From Ischnura elegans (lineage: Eukaryota; Arthropoda; Insecta; Odonata; Coenagrionidae), in the NCBI RefSeq assembly GCF_921293095.1, contig NC_060259.1:43071812-43135811 (forward strand): a DNA stretch of 64,000 bases. Direction: 5' to 3'. Below the pieces are notes generated by a model. It was given only the letters and a program-made list of their open reading frames with translations. It had not been told where the DNA came from and ran no database searches. Shown here piece after piece: positions 48,767 to 60,503 of the stretch; position 1 is the stretch's first letter, and each line of letters begins with the position of its first letter. The position numbers and the translations under genes are program-made.

Positions 48767-48929
48767 TCCCCTATCCAGGACACGGGCGTTTATGATCTCT
48801 CACTCTTAATTGTTGAATGTTCCCCGCCGTATGAGGCCATACTCGTGCGGTTTTCGGGGCACGCTCGCTCGGTCGTATTTTTTGATTTGACGAGCCGCAG
48901 TTCTCAGCCAAAATGGCTGTCTCCTGGGA

Positions 48930-49543
48930 AAGGGTGGCAAGTGAAACGAAACGAAAATGTTTCGTTTCGAGCCGGAGGGAAACGAAAAGACGAGGCATGG
49001 GTTTAGTTTCGTTCCGCGCGAAATTAAAATCACCATGCAGTTTAGTTTCGACCCCAGGACGAAACTTTACTTCCGGGAATGAAACTAAATGAAACGACAC
49101 TCATAGTTAAGTTTCGATCCCAAAAAGTGAGTGGAGGGGGATGAGAGAGAATGTTTTCGACCCATTACGTTTGAAATACGTGTGAAGAGGTTTGAAAAAA
49201 ATATCTCAAAATCAAACGGCGAGTTTGCGTTCGCCATTCTCCTGTCAGTGGTAAAAATATGAGTGTCCCATTCTACTGATGGCGGTAGGCCGAGCCTCTA
49301 CTTCATTCAACCATATTTTGTACTCGGTTTGTGGGACGAAACTAAATTGTTCAAAGGTAAAGCACGTGGTCCCTTCGGTGCGAAATATTATCTGCGTTTC
49401 GTTTCGTCTCAGAGTTTTACTTTAGTTTCGACTCGAAGTAGTTTTGACTCCGATTTCCTTTCGTTTCTACATTTCGCTCCTGGGAACGAAACTATTGAAA
49501 TTTTACTGGCTTTGAATTTCGTTTAGTTTCTTAGCCATCCCTG
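48930..49543 (+). mobile_element. Short hAT-related element
   Basis: The right end, read inward, is CAGGGATGGCTAAGAAAC; the left is AAGGGTGGCAAGTGAAAC. Bases 49140-49540 match 7973-8590 of the large hAT-like element in reverse, including the CACGTGGTCCCTTCGGTGCG and GATGGCGGTAGGCCGAGCC blocks. It is non-coding, so a MITE-like deletion derivative. A clear 8-bp target duplication is not visible. Confidence 0.65.
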
Positions 49544-49666
49544 TCCCTTGGGAGTTGCGTTTTTAAATTGGTTTTCAGATGTGATGAGAGAAGTAGTTTT
49601 GAATGTAATACCGAGTCATGGTGTATGAGTTAGAGATAATTAATTGGGGTTGGGAATATTGTTAGA

Positions 49667-49970
49667 TTAAAGGGCATATTTAGATTTTATGGATGGCTCG
49701 TAGTCCCACAGTTTTTTTAATAGTGGATTGCTTTTGGTAGCAAAAGATTTTTGGAATTTTTTAAGAGCAGTTTTTAATGACATTAATATTGGGGTTGATG
49801 ATAGATCTTTCCGATTATTTCTGTTATTAAAAAACCACGGTGCGCCGATGATCCGTCTGACGATTTTGTTTTCTGCACCTTGGATTTTCTTAAGTACGGC
49901 GGTGCTCCGTGAAGCCACGCCGGAGACGCGTAAGTTAACTGGATGATAAATAATAAATAAATCAAGAGAG
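49667..49970 (-). pseudogene. Jockey-like LINE reverse-transcriptase C-terminus
   Basis: First frame (about 49965-49887): YLLFIIQLTYASPAWLHGAP. After a frameshift near 49890: LKKIQGAENKIVRRIIGAPW, FFNNRNNRKDL, then SLKTALKKFQKSFATKSNPL, with a stop at 49667. It matches the thumb and C-terminal part of Jockey-clade proteins (LTYASP.W, LK..Q..QNK.LR.I.GAPWF.RN...). The polymerase motifs are not present. Confidence 0.75.
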
Positions 49971-50159
49971 AGCCTCGCGTCCGATAAAGTCGCCGCGAGG
50001 AATTCCACGCAGTGGCACGCGTCTTGCGGGAAATATGCAACCTCTCCTGGCCGGAGGGAATTCATAGAGGCCCTACTGCGAGCCGTCTGCTTCCGAACTG
50101 ATTTTACTTTCGAAGACGACGACTATTCTCGGCCGACTTCCTACCTTCCCCGCTCCGTT

Positions 50160-50560
50160 TCTAAGGGTCTCCGAAGGTCACGTGGTGTGCGTTTCCTCCC
50201 CTACCCCCCCCTGCGAGGGCGAGTTTACTCCGGCACTTGCCCTTTTGAGATCCAAATCGTGGAGAGAGGGCTCTCGGGGCTACACCCTCCTCTCTGCCCC
50301 TCCTCCACCCCCACCGCCCCCTCTGCCCCCATACCCTCCCCCCCACCCCTTGAGGCTGGCTCTCACGTGCCGCTTTCTCCCCCCACCCCCTCAGTTCGAT
50401 CATTCAAGACCTCCTCTCTCCTGTCCTCCGTTCCAGGCGCCCCTCACTCCGTTTGGCAAGAAAATGGGTCAGCGGCGGCAGGGCCTGTGTATGGGGGCAG
50501 GAGGTGTTGGAGGCCGCCCCTGCGAATCGATGGAGGGATGGGGGGGCAAGGTATGAGGGT
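50160..50560 (+). other. C-rich, low-complexity GC island
   Basis: Runs such as CCTCCACCCCCACCGCCCCC near 50300. Overlapping frames on both strands rich in Pro or Gly/Arg follow from the composition. A promoter or first exon is possible but nothing specific supports it. Confidence 0.4.
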
Positions 50561-50599
50561 GCGGCAGCCCATCTACATGTCTACATGCAATGGGCCGTG

Positions 50600-52200
50600 T
50601 GTGTAAAGTCGGATACCTGGACCGGGAGACTCTTTTCATTCCCTTGTTCCACCCACCCACCCCTAAAATAGCCTCCAAAATTTCTGCATTCGGATATCTA
50701 GGCCTACATGTCTGCTGAGTATCCTGCAAGCATCTACAAGGTCTGCAAGGTAAGGAATAAATTGGAGTGACATATTTGGGTTTTAAATTTGAGGAGTTTT
50801 AGCTCAACTTTTCATTAACTAGCCATTACCCGCCTGAAATATTCTCTAAAATGTCTAAGTATTGCACGCATTGGAAACCGGGTATCTGGGTTTACAAGTC
50901 TGTAGACTACCGAGCAAGGCTTTAGTCAGGAGTTAATTGGTGCAAAATAATTAGGTTTTCAATTTGAGGTGTTTTTGGTCAAACTTTTCATTAATTAGCC
51001 GTGTCATATCTGAAATATTCCCTAAAATGTCGATATGCACGTATTTAGAATCGAGTATCAGTGTCTACAAGTCAGCAGACTACCGTGCGGCGAGAAGTAA
51101 TTGCAATGAGAATTTCCTTCCAAACGTTCTTCAAATTAGCTGTGTCCTCTCCACTAAATGCTCTCTAACATTCTGTATTCACAAATGCAAAACGGGAAAT
51201 CTAGGTCTACGCTTTTGCAGCATATCCTGCAAGGCATAGGCTCAAATTGTTAAATAATTTCAATGAGATTTAAATGTATATTTCCTCCAAAAATTTTCAA
51301 ATTTACTCATATCCTCCCCTAGATATTCTCCAGAATATCTGCATCCACGTGTAGAGAACCGCGTATCTAGGTCTACATGTCTGCAGGGTACTTGATATGC
51401 ATTACTACAGCATTAACTGGTTGGAACTAATTGAGATGAGAGCTTAACGTTCCTCCTAGCACTATTCAAATTAGCTTTATATTCAGCTTAAAGACACCGA
51501 ATCTACTTCAGTATGCATATGTGATCATTTGAAAGGCATTGCGTATAGTTATGGCCAGGTATCGGAAATAAAAATGTTATATTTTCGAGTTTTTTCCTCA
51601 AATGAAAGTGCATCTAAGCCTTCATGTTTACATTATATTCACAAGGCTGCGTTAAAAATGCTACATAAGGGGTGCTTCGGCCTGTGAGAAACCTACGGAG
51701 TATACCGTTTCTATTTCCATGCATAATTATCAAACGCTGTCCTAATTTTTTGCATCAATGGCTGGGCAGCAGCTGCTGTCATGACTATATGCTTCCCTGA
51801 TAAGCTTTATGAGAGAGAGAGAGACATTGCAGCATTAGTAAAGAGTGTGGAATAGCCAAATATCATTTCATCTTCGCCCATAACTTTTTTCACAGATTCT
51901 GTGTCAACTGCTTTGGAGCAAAGAAATGTTCCAACGTTCAAGAACGTTTTAACGTCTAAATACCACCGTATAAGGCAATCGATCTCTAGACGTCTACATT
52001 CGACACCAAAAGCTACATGAAGAGTATAGAGTAGGCATCGTTACAACATTAAGTTTCGGGGTGCATGGATCTGAGCTTTGAATGGACAATTTCATCTTGG
52101 ATGTCTTTCTTTGAAATTAACTCTACAGTATCTGAATCCATGACCTGGTAGGATACTCGAAATTTGCATATCTACGAACTGATGTGTGAGGCACCATGAA
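50600..52200 (+). repeat. Degenerate tandem array, unit about 145-190 bp
   Basis: Anchor phrases of the type TCTAGGYCTACATGTCTGCAG recur at about 50697, 50885, 51057, 51200 and 51366, with ATATTCTC and CATTAACTAGCC or TTCAAATTAGC blocks between. Weaker units follow to about 52200. Divergence between units is high. Confidence 0.65.
51811..51825 (+). repeat. GA microsatellite
   Basis: Seven GA units in the weak part of the tandem array. Confidence 0.7.
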
Positions 52201-53237
52201 GGTGAGGAAAGGAAAAATTCTGGATCGATTAAAGGCAATAGAGATTCTGCATTTCTTCGTCTTCCGTCCCTAGTGCCATTAAAAGGAAGTCAGAAGACAC
52301 ACAAGCGACCATTTCTGGTTGATGAGCGTTCTCCGTGTTGAGCTCACTGCCATCTCACGGTTTCCGGCCGTAATTATGAATCTTGATTGAATGTTCGATT
52401 TTTTAATTCAGGTCACTTATTAGCCGAGGCACTTCCTCGTGTCAATCAATGCGCCTGATTAGGATCGCAAAGGAATGTGGCAAAGAGTTTGAATGATGAG
52501 GATGAAATGGAAAAAGGAGTACATCTTGTGAGCTAATGAATTGAACCGTTTTTTCGTCTTTCAATGATACGTAGGTCACAGGTAAGCCCTAGTTGCTATC
52601 ATTCCATTACCAACATTTTCACATATTCCTGCTTGAATTAGGACAGGCGAGCGTGTGCCAGAAATGCTCTAGATAGTATGAGAGGTGATTGGAAGATGTA
52701 GACTGGAGTATTTCAACGATTGGTGCATCGATTTTTCATAATTAAGTTCGTGAATGTCATATTGGTGCATTCGTATGCCGATCGTTTTGTTCGATGACCG
52801 TGTCTTCTACAAAATTCATCACTTTCTGTAAGATTTATACCCCATGTGAGAATCTGACTCTTCAACTCCATTTCCTTAACGTTTTATTGAATCTCAGGCC
52901 TGTAAACTGCTTTTCTGGCCACTAAATACGATCAAAGTGTGGAGTATAGAAGAAAAATTGATCTGAATTCACCATGGAAAGAAAAGAATGAAGGTGTTAG
53001 CTTACAGGCAATTGTATCGATCGGTCTCTGCGGTGTACCAATTACTAGTGCGAGGGCAATTGGCGCTTTTGCACCTTTAATTTTGATTGGGAAGGTGTCT
53101 TTCATGCATTTTCAACTCATGGGAAGTTCGCAATTTTTGTTGAATCGGTGCATTGTCTTTTTTTCATTAAAACAGCGCATTTTGGGAAATGGCCTCATTT
53201 TATCCCGAATAAAAATTCCACCGCATAAAAAATCATT

Positions 53238-53310
53238 GGCCTATGCATGGAATCGAACCAGGATCCACGGAATTTGCACCCGGTGTTTTAATCAATATTC
53301 TTGTCAAAGC
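53238..53310 (-). repeat. tRNA-like SINE head
   Basis: Minus strand: CCTGGTTCGATTCCATGC fits box B and the T arm. Box A is decayed. Confidence 0.45.
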
Positions 53311-53480
53311 GTCCGTTTCTCCTGCAGATTTTTGGAGAGGTAGTGTTGTGTTACCATTGGAAATAAAAGGCCACGGGACAGCATTGTCGAGCGCATTTTA
53401 TCAGAATCCCAATGCTATATCCCGATTGTGAGGAATTAGGTATTCGTTATGCCGCATATTTTATGCAAAAGAACGCGAAA

Positions 53481-53527
53481 ATTCGAGGATCGAGATTCGA
53501 ACCCAGGCTAAGGTGAATTATTTTACC
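53481..53527 (+). repeat. Fragment of SINE A
   Basis: TTCGAGGATCGAGATTCGAA, then CCCAGGCTAAGGTGAATTA and TTTTACCTCTG, parallel to 43055-43098. Only the 3' half of the tRNA-like head and the start of the tail remain. Confidence 0.5.
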
Positions 53528-54190
53528 TCTGCTGAGGTGAAAAGAAACCATGAAATGCTAGATATGGTGGGCAATGAGAGTAAATATTAAAACTTGGCAT
53601 GGAGAAGACAGAGAGTATCCATAGAGCGAGCTCTAAGCAAAAGGCAACAAAAACCGTGTGAAATGGAGTAATTTTAGGCAAATTGGGGAGTTGATGAAAA
53701 AGAATACAATTTATAGATCGAATAAAAGCGAATCGACCTTGTTGTGAAAAGAAGCGGGAAGTTCCATTTGGAAGATTTTGGGGTAGACCGCTATGTGCTT
53801 CATGAGAATCTACCTTCACTGGTAGAATATATTTTATAATAGTTATTATAATCGTACTAGCATGTACATCAAGTTCAAGTGCAAAAACCGAGAAATTTCA
53901 GAGGGAGCTTGGAATCCTCCTTATTCATTTCCCTGCATCCCTCAAGTGTAGTGGCCTTTCCTGCCGCGCAGCATTGAGGTGGGTCGCGGGGCGGGGCGTG
54001 TTTGGATGCGGCAAAGGTGAAGGGGCACGATCAACTAACGGGTCAGCCGTGTATCGGTGCATGGACCGAGTTTATATAAACAAGGCGTATTTTCGGCTTC
54101 TGCTCACGCGACGAAGGCGTGGAACCGCCGAACAGGATCGTCGTGGAAGAGGCTGGCCAATAAAAGAATATAGCGCCAAACTAATCACTT

Positions 54191-54440
54191 TGTGATGTTC
54201 CACAAAACTTTTTTACTGCTCCAACCATGCGTTTAACCTACTATATAGCCTATATGCTACATACTACAATTGTTCTACTATATTGTGTAGCCTTGAGAAA
54301 GGGTGACGAGACGGAACCCGAAATGTCGGCGCTATTAAAAGTTCTTAACCGTGCGGAAACCCGAAAACAGTTTATTTATACTGCTCGCCGGGAAAGCGAA
54401 AATTCATACATAATATACAGTCATGCTAAAAACATCAAAT
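54191..54440 (+). mobile_element. Possible Penelope-like element end
   Basis: At 54291-54323, CTTGAGAAA, then GGGT...ACCC (helix), then GAAA, the same order as at 44091 and 15216. GTTCCACAAA at 54200 recurs at 54989 with a similar downstream AAACGCAGGTTTC. Terminal repeats of this type are common in Penelope-like elements, but no coding part is present. Confidence 0.35.
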
Positions 54441-54461
54441 GATAATTTTCACACTTTAATA

Positions 54462-54550
54462 GAACACTCAACTACTGACCATGGTTTCAACATATTATGT
54501 CATTTTCAAGAACATAATATGTTGAAACCATGATCGGTAGCTGAGTGTCC
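54462..54550. repeat. Hairpin, 39-bp arms
   Basis: Arms 54462-54500 and 54512-54550 pair around an 11-base loop. The inner 22 bp (ATGGTTTCAACATATTATGT and neighbours) are perfect; the outer half has a few mismatches. The ends read TAGRACACTCA. Likely a very short MITE. Confidence 0.7.
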
Positions 54551-54648
54551 TACAAAAGCGTGGATATTACCATTTCAAGTTTTATCTTGGATACATCGAG
54601 CTTTCACCAAATCAAACCTGAAACGATTTTATACGCACTATAAAGTTA

Positions 54649-54744
54649 TTATCAAGGTGAAAAATTGGTTCACCACGAGCCCCTTATATGAACAGTGAGG
54701 GCGTAATGAAAGGCTCGTGGTGAACCAATTGTTCACATTGATAA
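54649..54744. repeat. Hairpin, 33-bp arms
   Basis: AATTGGTTCACCACGAGCC (54663-54681) pairs perfectly with 54712-54730, and the outer ATTATCA..GTGAA parts pair with a few mismatches. The loop is 30 bp. It lies about 100 bp from the previous hairpin but has a different sequence. Confidence 0.65.
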
Positions 54745-55924
54745 TGACTACGTAGTATTGGTAACCCAGAGTCGAAGTAGTGAAAAAGTTTTCTGAAACG
54801 TCACAAAAAGATTTATTTCGCACTATAATTTAAGTTTCCACCAAGTGAAGCCTGAACAATTGAGAGGCACAAGAAAAGAATACCTGGGAGATATAATAAC
54901 AGGGAGAAGATACCAACTTAAGGGTGGATAGCGATATTTGGTGGAACAGTTAACAGGAAACATAATCGCAGATACTCTAATATTGTATGTTCCACAAATT
55001 TTTAACGGTTAAACGCAGGTTTCGACGCAATAAGCTCGCAAAATATGCATTTTCACCTTTGCGAACGACATAGCGCACGGTGTCAGAGCCTGGGTTTGGC
55101 CATTAAAAAATAGTAGAAAATAGAATATTAGTGCATGTGTGATTCTGCCCCCACGGAGAAGGTACAAGGATTTAAATAAAATGGCTGCATGAAGAAGGAA
55201 TTTTAATGCCCACTCACCATAGGGTTGCAAAGAAGAAAAAGATGGGTGTGCGAACGGAATTGTGAAATGATGCGACCGAGAGCCATGTCCTCTTCAGTCC
55301 CATTGTATCACATATGATACATACGGTTTTTTTATCCTTTCCTGATCTAAGTGTGTCTCCAAGTACTGAACGTCGCTTGCATAGTATTCTTTACATTCTG
55401 CGCTTAAACATACTCAGTTGTTTTCCAAATTCCTCTTGAATCTCAAGCGTGGTCGGTGACGAAAAAATTCCAGTTTAGGTGTTATTCTACAAGGAGCGGC
55501 ATTAAGAAAGGAGAGTACCATTTACTCACACTATTTACTGATATTTTTTCAATGTCAATTATATAATATCAATACTCTGCATGCATGCATTTTTTTATTT
55601 CTGCATAAAATCCTTTTCTTGTTATTGTTGAGTTATTTTTACGTATCATGGGTGATACAAGGAGTTACTATCACCAAGTTTTAAATTTTTTAGGCGGATT
55701 AATATTTTTCATTACTATTTCTTTAGAAAAATGAGGCAAATGCAAAATTTCTTCGGAGTATTCACTTTCAGGTCTGAAGAGAATGTCATGTGGCTTTCAG
55801 GATCATGTTTGATTAGCTGATTCTGACAACACCGTTTTTTTTACATGATTATGATGTGAATTCTTCGTCTAAATATTTGATTGGATGTTTTTACACACTA
55901 AATTTACTCAGAAAGCCTATCAGC

Positions 55925-56120
55925 CTATTTGGTTGGTTTTTGTGCTCCTGAGCGGAGGGTATGGGGTTCAAACCTCGAATGAAGCCGTAGGGCATCCCAA
56001 ACGACGATCCTTGATCTTCTAAGTGGCCAAGGGAAAGATCAACCCCTCCTACTCTGACTGTGTGATACTTGCTTGCCTATTGCTCGGCTTGGGGCAAGCT
56101 TTACCCTCAGCAATCTATAA
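55925..56120 (+). repeat. tRNA-like SINE remnant with tail
   Basis: CTCCTGAGCGGAGG is followed by GGGTATGGGGTTCAAACCTC (box B at 55964-55974), then about 150 bp of unrecognised tail. The 5' half of the tRNA-like head is not clear. Confidence 0.45.
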
Positions 56121-56469
56121 AAAATTTCATCTTGAATCTCTATGAAGTATAATGGTTGCGAAGAAAAAGAAGAAGTGGTGAAATATTATCGGGTTTTCTA
56201 CTGGGTGAGTTGCTTGTAAAACTGCGTTTCCATGGCTGTCCATGCCATCGTCCTCAGGGCATTAGACATTTCACATTAGACATCCCTGAAGATGATGGCA
56301 GAGGCAGCTATAGAAACGGCCGCCTGCAACGAAATGGCCACTCACCCGGTGGAATACCCGATAATATTTCACCAGTATCTTACGCCTGGAAAGACGAAAC
56401 CATATAGTAAATAGACGAAGTTTTGGAACGCTGGTAAAATCAAATTGTACGTATTTATTTGATTTCATC

Positions 56470-56691
56470 GTTTTCACATGATATTAAGCACGGTCTCAGG
56501 CGTTACTTTGTGGCATTGCTTCATCATGGAATAAAATAAAATTACTTTGTTCTATTCCACACTTTATGTTAAATAGCACGACTCGTGTTTCAGCATCAAT
56601 TTTAGATACTGAAACCCGGGTCGTGCTATTCAAAATAAAGTGTAGAATAATTCAAAGTAATTTTATTTTATTTTATGTTTTCACATGATAT
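56470..56691. mobile_element. Foldback insertion D
   Basis: Target duplication GTTTTCACATGATAT at 56470-56484 and 56677-56691 (15 bp, perfect). Arms 56530-56593 and 56609-56672 around a 15-base loop, about 85% alike. The left copy has about 45 extra bases outside (56485-56529). The sequence is not tRNA-like and its family is unknown. It is older than insertions B and C by arm divergence. Confidence 0.75.
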
Positions 56692-56769
56692 GAATGTAAA
56701 ATTTTCCTGTATATTTTGGTAATCATCACGTTTCAATGCTGGCTGATTCCAACTGCGGCGTTGTTTTTA

Positions 56770-57050
56770 CATGATCATAATTAAAAATGTTTCGTGTATA
56801 TTTTGGTACCTATAATGTCTCAATGGCATCAGCCTCAAGTAACTGCGCAGCCACCTGGAGGGATCCTGTTCAAATGCACCCGGTGTGTGCAGGCGCGGCG
56901 GGTAGCTAGCTGCCTCACCCCGCGGGGGCTCGCTCGGGTTTCGCGTTCCGCCCTCTAGCCCAGACGCTCGCTGCAGTCGGGTGGGAGGGGGGTTGGGATG
57001 GGTGTCGCAGCCCACTCCACCTGACCCCTTTGCTTCCCGGCACACCCTCC
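56770..57050. other. GC-rich island
   Basis: CpG-rich (GCGCGGCGGG, CCCCGCGGGGGCTCGC). The 92-codon minus frame across it is composition-driven. No motif suggests an exon. Confidence 0.35.
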
Positions 57051-58560
57051 TTGCATGCGAGGATTAACATTTTTGGGGCTCAAATGCGGCTTAATTAGTT
57101 ATTCCCCTCTCGTGCCTAGAGCACTATCTGCTCCCAAGCTATGGAACTTCAGTTGTCATCGATATTTGCCACTTCCACGTTATTATTTATATTAATCCCA
57201 AGCGAGATGTATTTCTCTCTACAAAATTGTACGACCTTCTTCAGGAGTATGGAAATAGCACTGTATTTATCATGTTATCGGACTATCAAAAATTAGGCTC
57301 CTTACGCTTTATTTCAGGTAATATAGGTCAGTTACTGCTTTCCTGTAGTTATTCACTTTCTATCGACATTTGCAATTACCACGTACTTATTTACAGTTAT
57401 CTAAATCGAGATGCATTTTTGGGTTTGTCCTTTCTTCAAAATCTCCAGGACTTATTCAAGGGTATGGAAAGAGCATTGCATATAGCAAGGATATGTTTAC
57501 CAGAGCATCAAATGAGTTTCGCATGTTATGACTCTCTTTATTGAATTATTATTATTAAATGAATTATATTATCTTTCAGGTTCAACTAAAACCTTTATGA
57601 AATACGTAGTTCTTAACATGGAAAAAATGGTTGCGTTGAATACTTTTTAATTTTTACATTAAAGTACACAATATAATTACAAGTGCTGGGAACATATCGA
57701 TTATGATTTTTCTTATCTTGTTAATTAACCGCTATTGTTTTCCAAAACTTTTTAAAACTATTGTATAGAAAATTGGAAAATAAAATCCAGGAATACTTTC
57801 AACGCAATTACGTTTTTTGTGGACCATTCACGCCCAACGTCAATGAATGATTGATTTTTGTTAGGAAAACGGAAGTCATATTTTCGTTTTTTTATGTGAA
57901 AAGGAACGTCCAAAATATTCCCAGCATGTAGCTGCTTATCTTTCACAAGGTTGAGTATTGAGCACAATTGAGCTACTGAAAAGTCTTTGTCTCACTCATT
58001 GATCATCGGAGAGCATGCCTAGTGTATTCTTGAAGGAAAAGGACATAATCTGCGCGTACTTTGCATGCCGGCAGTCACGGATAGTATTGAAGGTCTTTGG
58101 TTTTTCTACTTGTATGGCAGAGTCAATATCGCGTGCTTGGCGGCAGCTAAATTCAGCTACATATTTTGGCGTGCTATTACAGTTGCATTGATGGATAAAA
58201 CAATGAAACGTGTGCTCGTGGAAATGCAAGTCTTTCCCGACCAAGCCCCAAAGAAATGGTCTTTTTTGGTTCATATTTTCGGTGAATTACAGTCTTCTTT
58301 TATGTTTAGTTCATTTTTGACATCCACATCCTGGGATAGGGGTATCCCGTTAATAAAGAATCCGGTTCCGTGACCTCTTGGTAGGAAGACATGAGCACCG
58401 ATACCAGGGTGTTGAGTTAGGTCTATATGTGTACATGAAACACGAGTCCTCTAATTGTGTATAGATTTATTGCCTTCCTGGGATTCAGCCGAGAAAGTAT
58501 GAAAAATTCACTTTTTCGAAAACTCCAAGATGGGCACTTGAAATTGAGTTTCATCGAATG
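57051..58560. other. Gene-free stretch
   Basis: Three frames of 92-105 codons (57227-57544 and 58065-58373 on plus, 57996-58274 on minus). None shows a domain, signal peptide or repeat. Confidence 0.35.
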
Positions 58561-59579
58561 AAGATTTTTAAGAATTGAGTTTAATTTCTATGACTTTGGG
58601 CATTGTCATTTGAAATTCAGAAGTTTAGCATGCGAATTTTTGACGATGATGGTCTTAGCATAGAAAACACTTCTCATTACAACAGGGATAAAAAATGGCA
58701 GTGACAAAAAACAGGCACAAATAGCATCAAACCACTGGAATCAATGTAAATATTAAAGTGTCCCATCATTTGAATACTTTATGAGTTAATTGCAAATTGA
58801 TACAGGAATTGAAGTATAATGACGTTAGCTGTATGAGAAAATCACTACGATCAGCCCACAAAGATTGAAAAAGACTCAGTTTGAAAGAACGAACATTTAA
58901 TTTTACACATCGCGTATCCTAATTTGTTTTAACATCAAAAGGTTTCATTTATGAAAGCATAGATTACTGATCAGGTTATGCGAAACGTATTTGTTTTAAA
59001 TGATCAGTCACAAAGGATATTCCGTTAAGGAGATTTTGAGGGGACGCATTATTTTGTTTTAAACCATATTGAGTTGTGACGTATTGCTATGTCAGTGCAA
59101 ACGCTATCATTTTCATATATTCGTAATACATAGAGTATAAGTTCTTAAACATATGGCGTAGTGTTTAGTTTGAAAACTTAACCTTAATTTTTCTCAAATG
59201 TACAAATTCAAATTTGAGTCACAGACTAATGTTGATAATGATTCCATGTTATCCGAAATATTTAACATGGTTGCATCAGTTTTTAGCGACCCATACGATG
59301 TGTTTGATACGAATCAATCGTGCAAATGAACATCAACTGTTTATATTGTTCAGGGTTTGCAGAGTAGATACTCGACAGAATTTGCATCTAACCCAGAAAT
59401 AATTACTTTACATCAAAATATTAATTGGCTATAATTATAAATTTAAGATGCAAGCAAGTGTTAAAATATTCAACAAATGAGGATTAAAACAAAACTAGAC
59501 CTCCTTTTTATGATTCCGGTAAGTGACATTCGAAAATCAGGATTTTGCATGCGATATTTTTTAACGATGATTATTTTAT

Positions 59580-60003
59580 TATTATTATTAGTATTCTACC
59601 GATTAAGGTAGGTTTTAATGGAGTATTCAAGAAGTGAGCTGGGAGCCTCCCTTTCCTTCCAGCACTACCTTCTTTAATTCACTGTAAGGCCTACTCTCTT
59701 TCAATCTATCTAAAAATCCTATTCTTTTCCTTCCCCTCCCTCGTTTCCCTAACATTCTACCCTCTAACACCATTTTCAACATCCCCTCACCGATAAGCAC
59801 TAACTCCATCCATACCTTCTGTCTCCTCCGTATCTCATCTAAAAGCTGCCTCTCTTCGCCAACCATATCCAGCACTTCGTCATTCCTTTACCTCTCCGTC
59901 CATTTCACCCTCTCCATTCTTCTCCATACCCACATCTCGAATGCCTCCAATCTTCTCTCGTCTTCTTTCCTCAGTGTCCACGTTTCCGCACCGTAGAGAG
60001 CTT
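59580..60003 (-). pseudogene. RTE-like LINE C-terminus, second family
   Basis: The minus strand reads YGAETWTLRKEDERRLEAFE, then MWVWRRMERVKWTER, a stop at 59887, and NDEVLDMVGEERQLLDEIRR..GEGMLKMVLEGRMLGKRGRG. It matches the same RTE C-terminal pattern as 37880-38411, with an ATT-type tail at 59570-59593. Array sequence continues on both sides, so it inserted into an array unit. Confidence 0.7.
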
Positions 60004-60275
60004 AGCAAAAAATATGCTGATTTCGACTTGAATGCAAACTGGCTGTGACAAACACAGGCAAAAATCGCACTGGAACCACTCTATGTAGTCTGAAAATATT
60101 GGATAACAGGTTTAGTTTGTAGCGATTCATTCGTGGTGGAAAAAGAGGGACCGAGAGACATCATAGAAGAAAGGCCCAATTCTAAAAAAGGTGGACCTCT
60201 TTCTACTATTTCGGGAAATAACATTTGAAGATCAGAATTCTTGCATCCAAATTTTTCAGCGATGATTGCCTTAAC

Positions 60276-60503
60276 CTCGTCTAACCCACACCTGCTTCTG
60301 GGAGACAGTGAATTGCAAGAATTCTCATTTTAAAAATGTGGAACTTTTCTTCTCAAACGTAATCATTTTGGCAGCTAAAGATTTTGCCATTAAACCTTAG
60401 AGCACAAAAGAACACGCAGTTTAAATATTTCCTGAATACAATTGAAAATGTAGGTATAAATATTTTATGTTTCGTAGAAGCAACATTGGGTTATAATGCG
60501 TTA
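60276..60503. mobile_element. TTAA-type MITE, diverged copy
   Basis: TCTAACCCACACCTGCTTCT at the left and AAGCAACATTGGGTTATAA at the right, parallel to the MITE at 62277-62492 throughout (GCAGCTAAAGATTTTGCC inside). Its own TTAA ends have decayed. Confidence 0.65.

Noticed and set aside
50182-50606. Pro-rich and Arg-rich frames of 124 and 139 codons
   Set aside because: All three frames are open together across a C-rich low-complexity tract, which points to composition.
57227-57544. 105-codon plus frame with hydrophobic stretches
   Set aside because: No start context, domain or conserved neighbour; overlapping frames of similar length nearby indicate chance.
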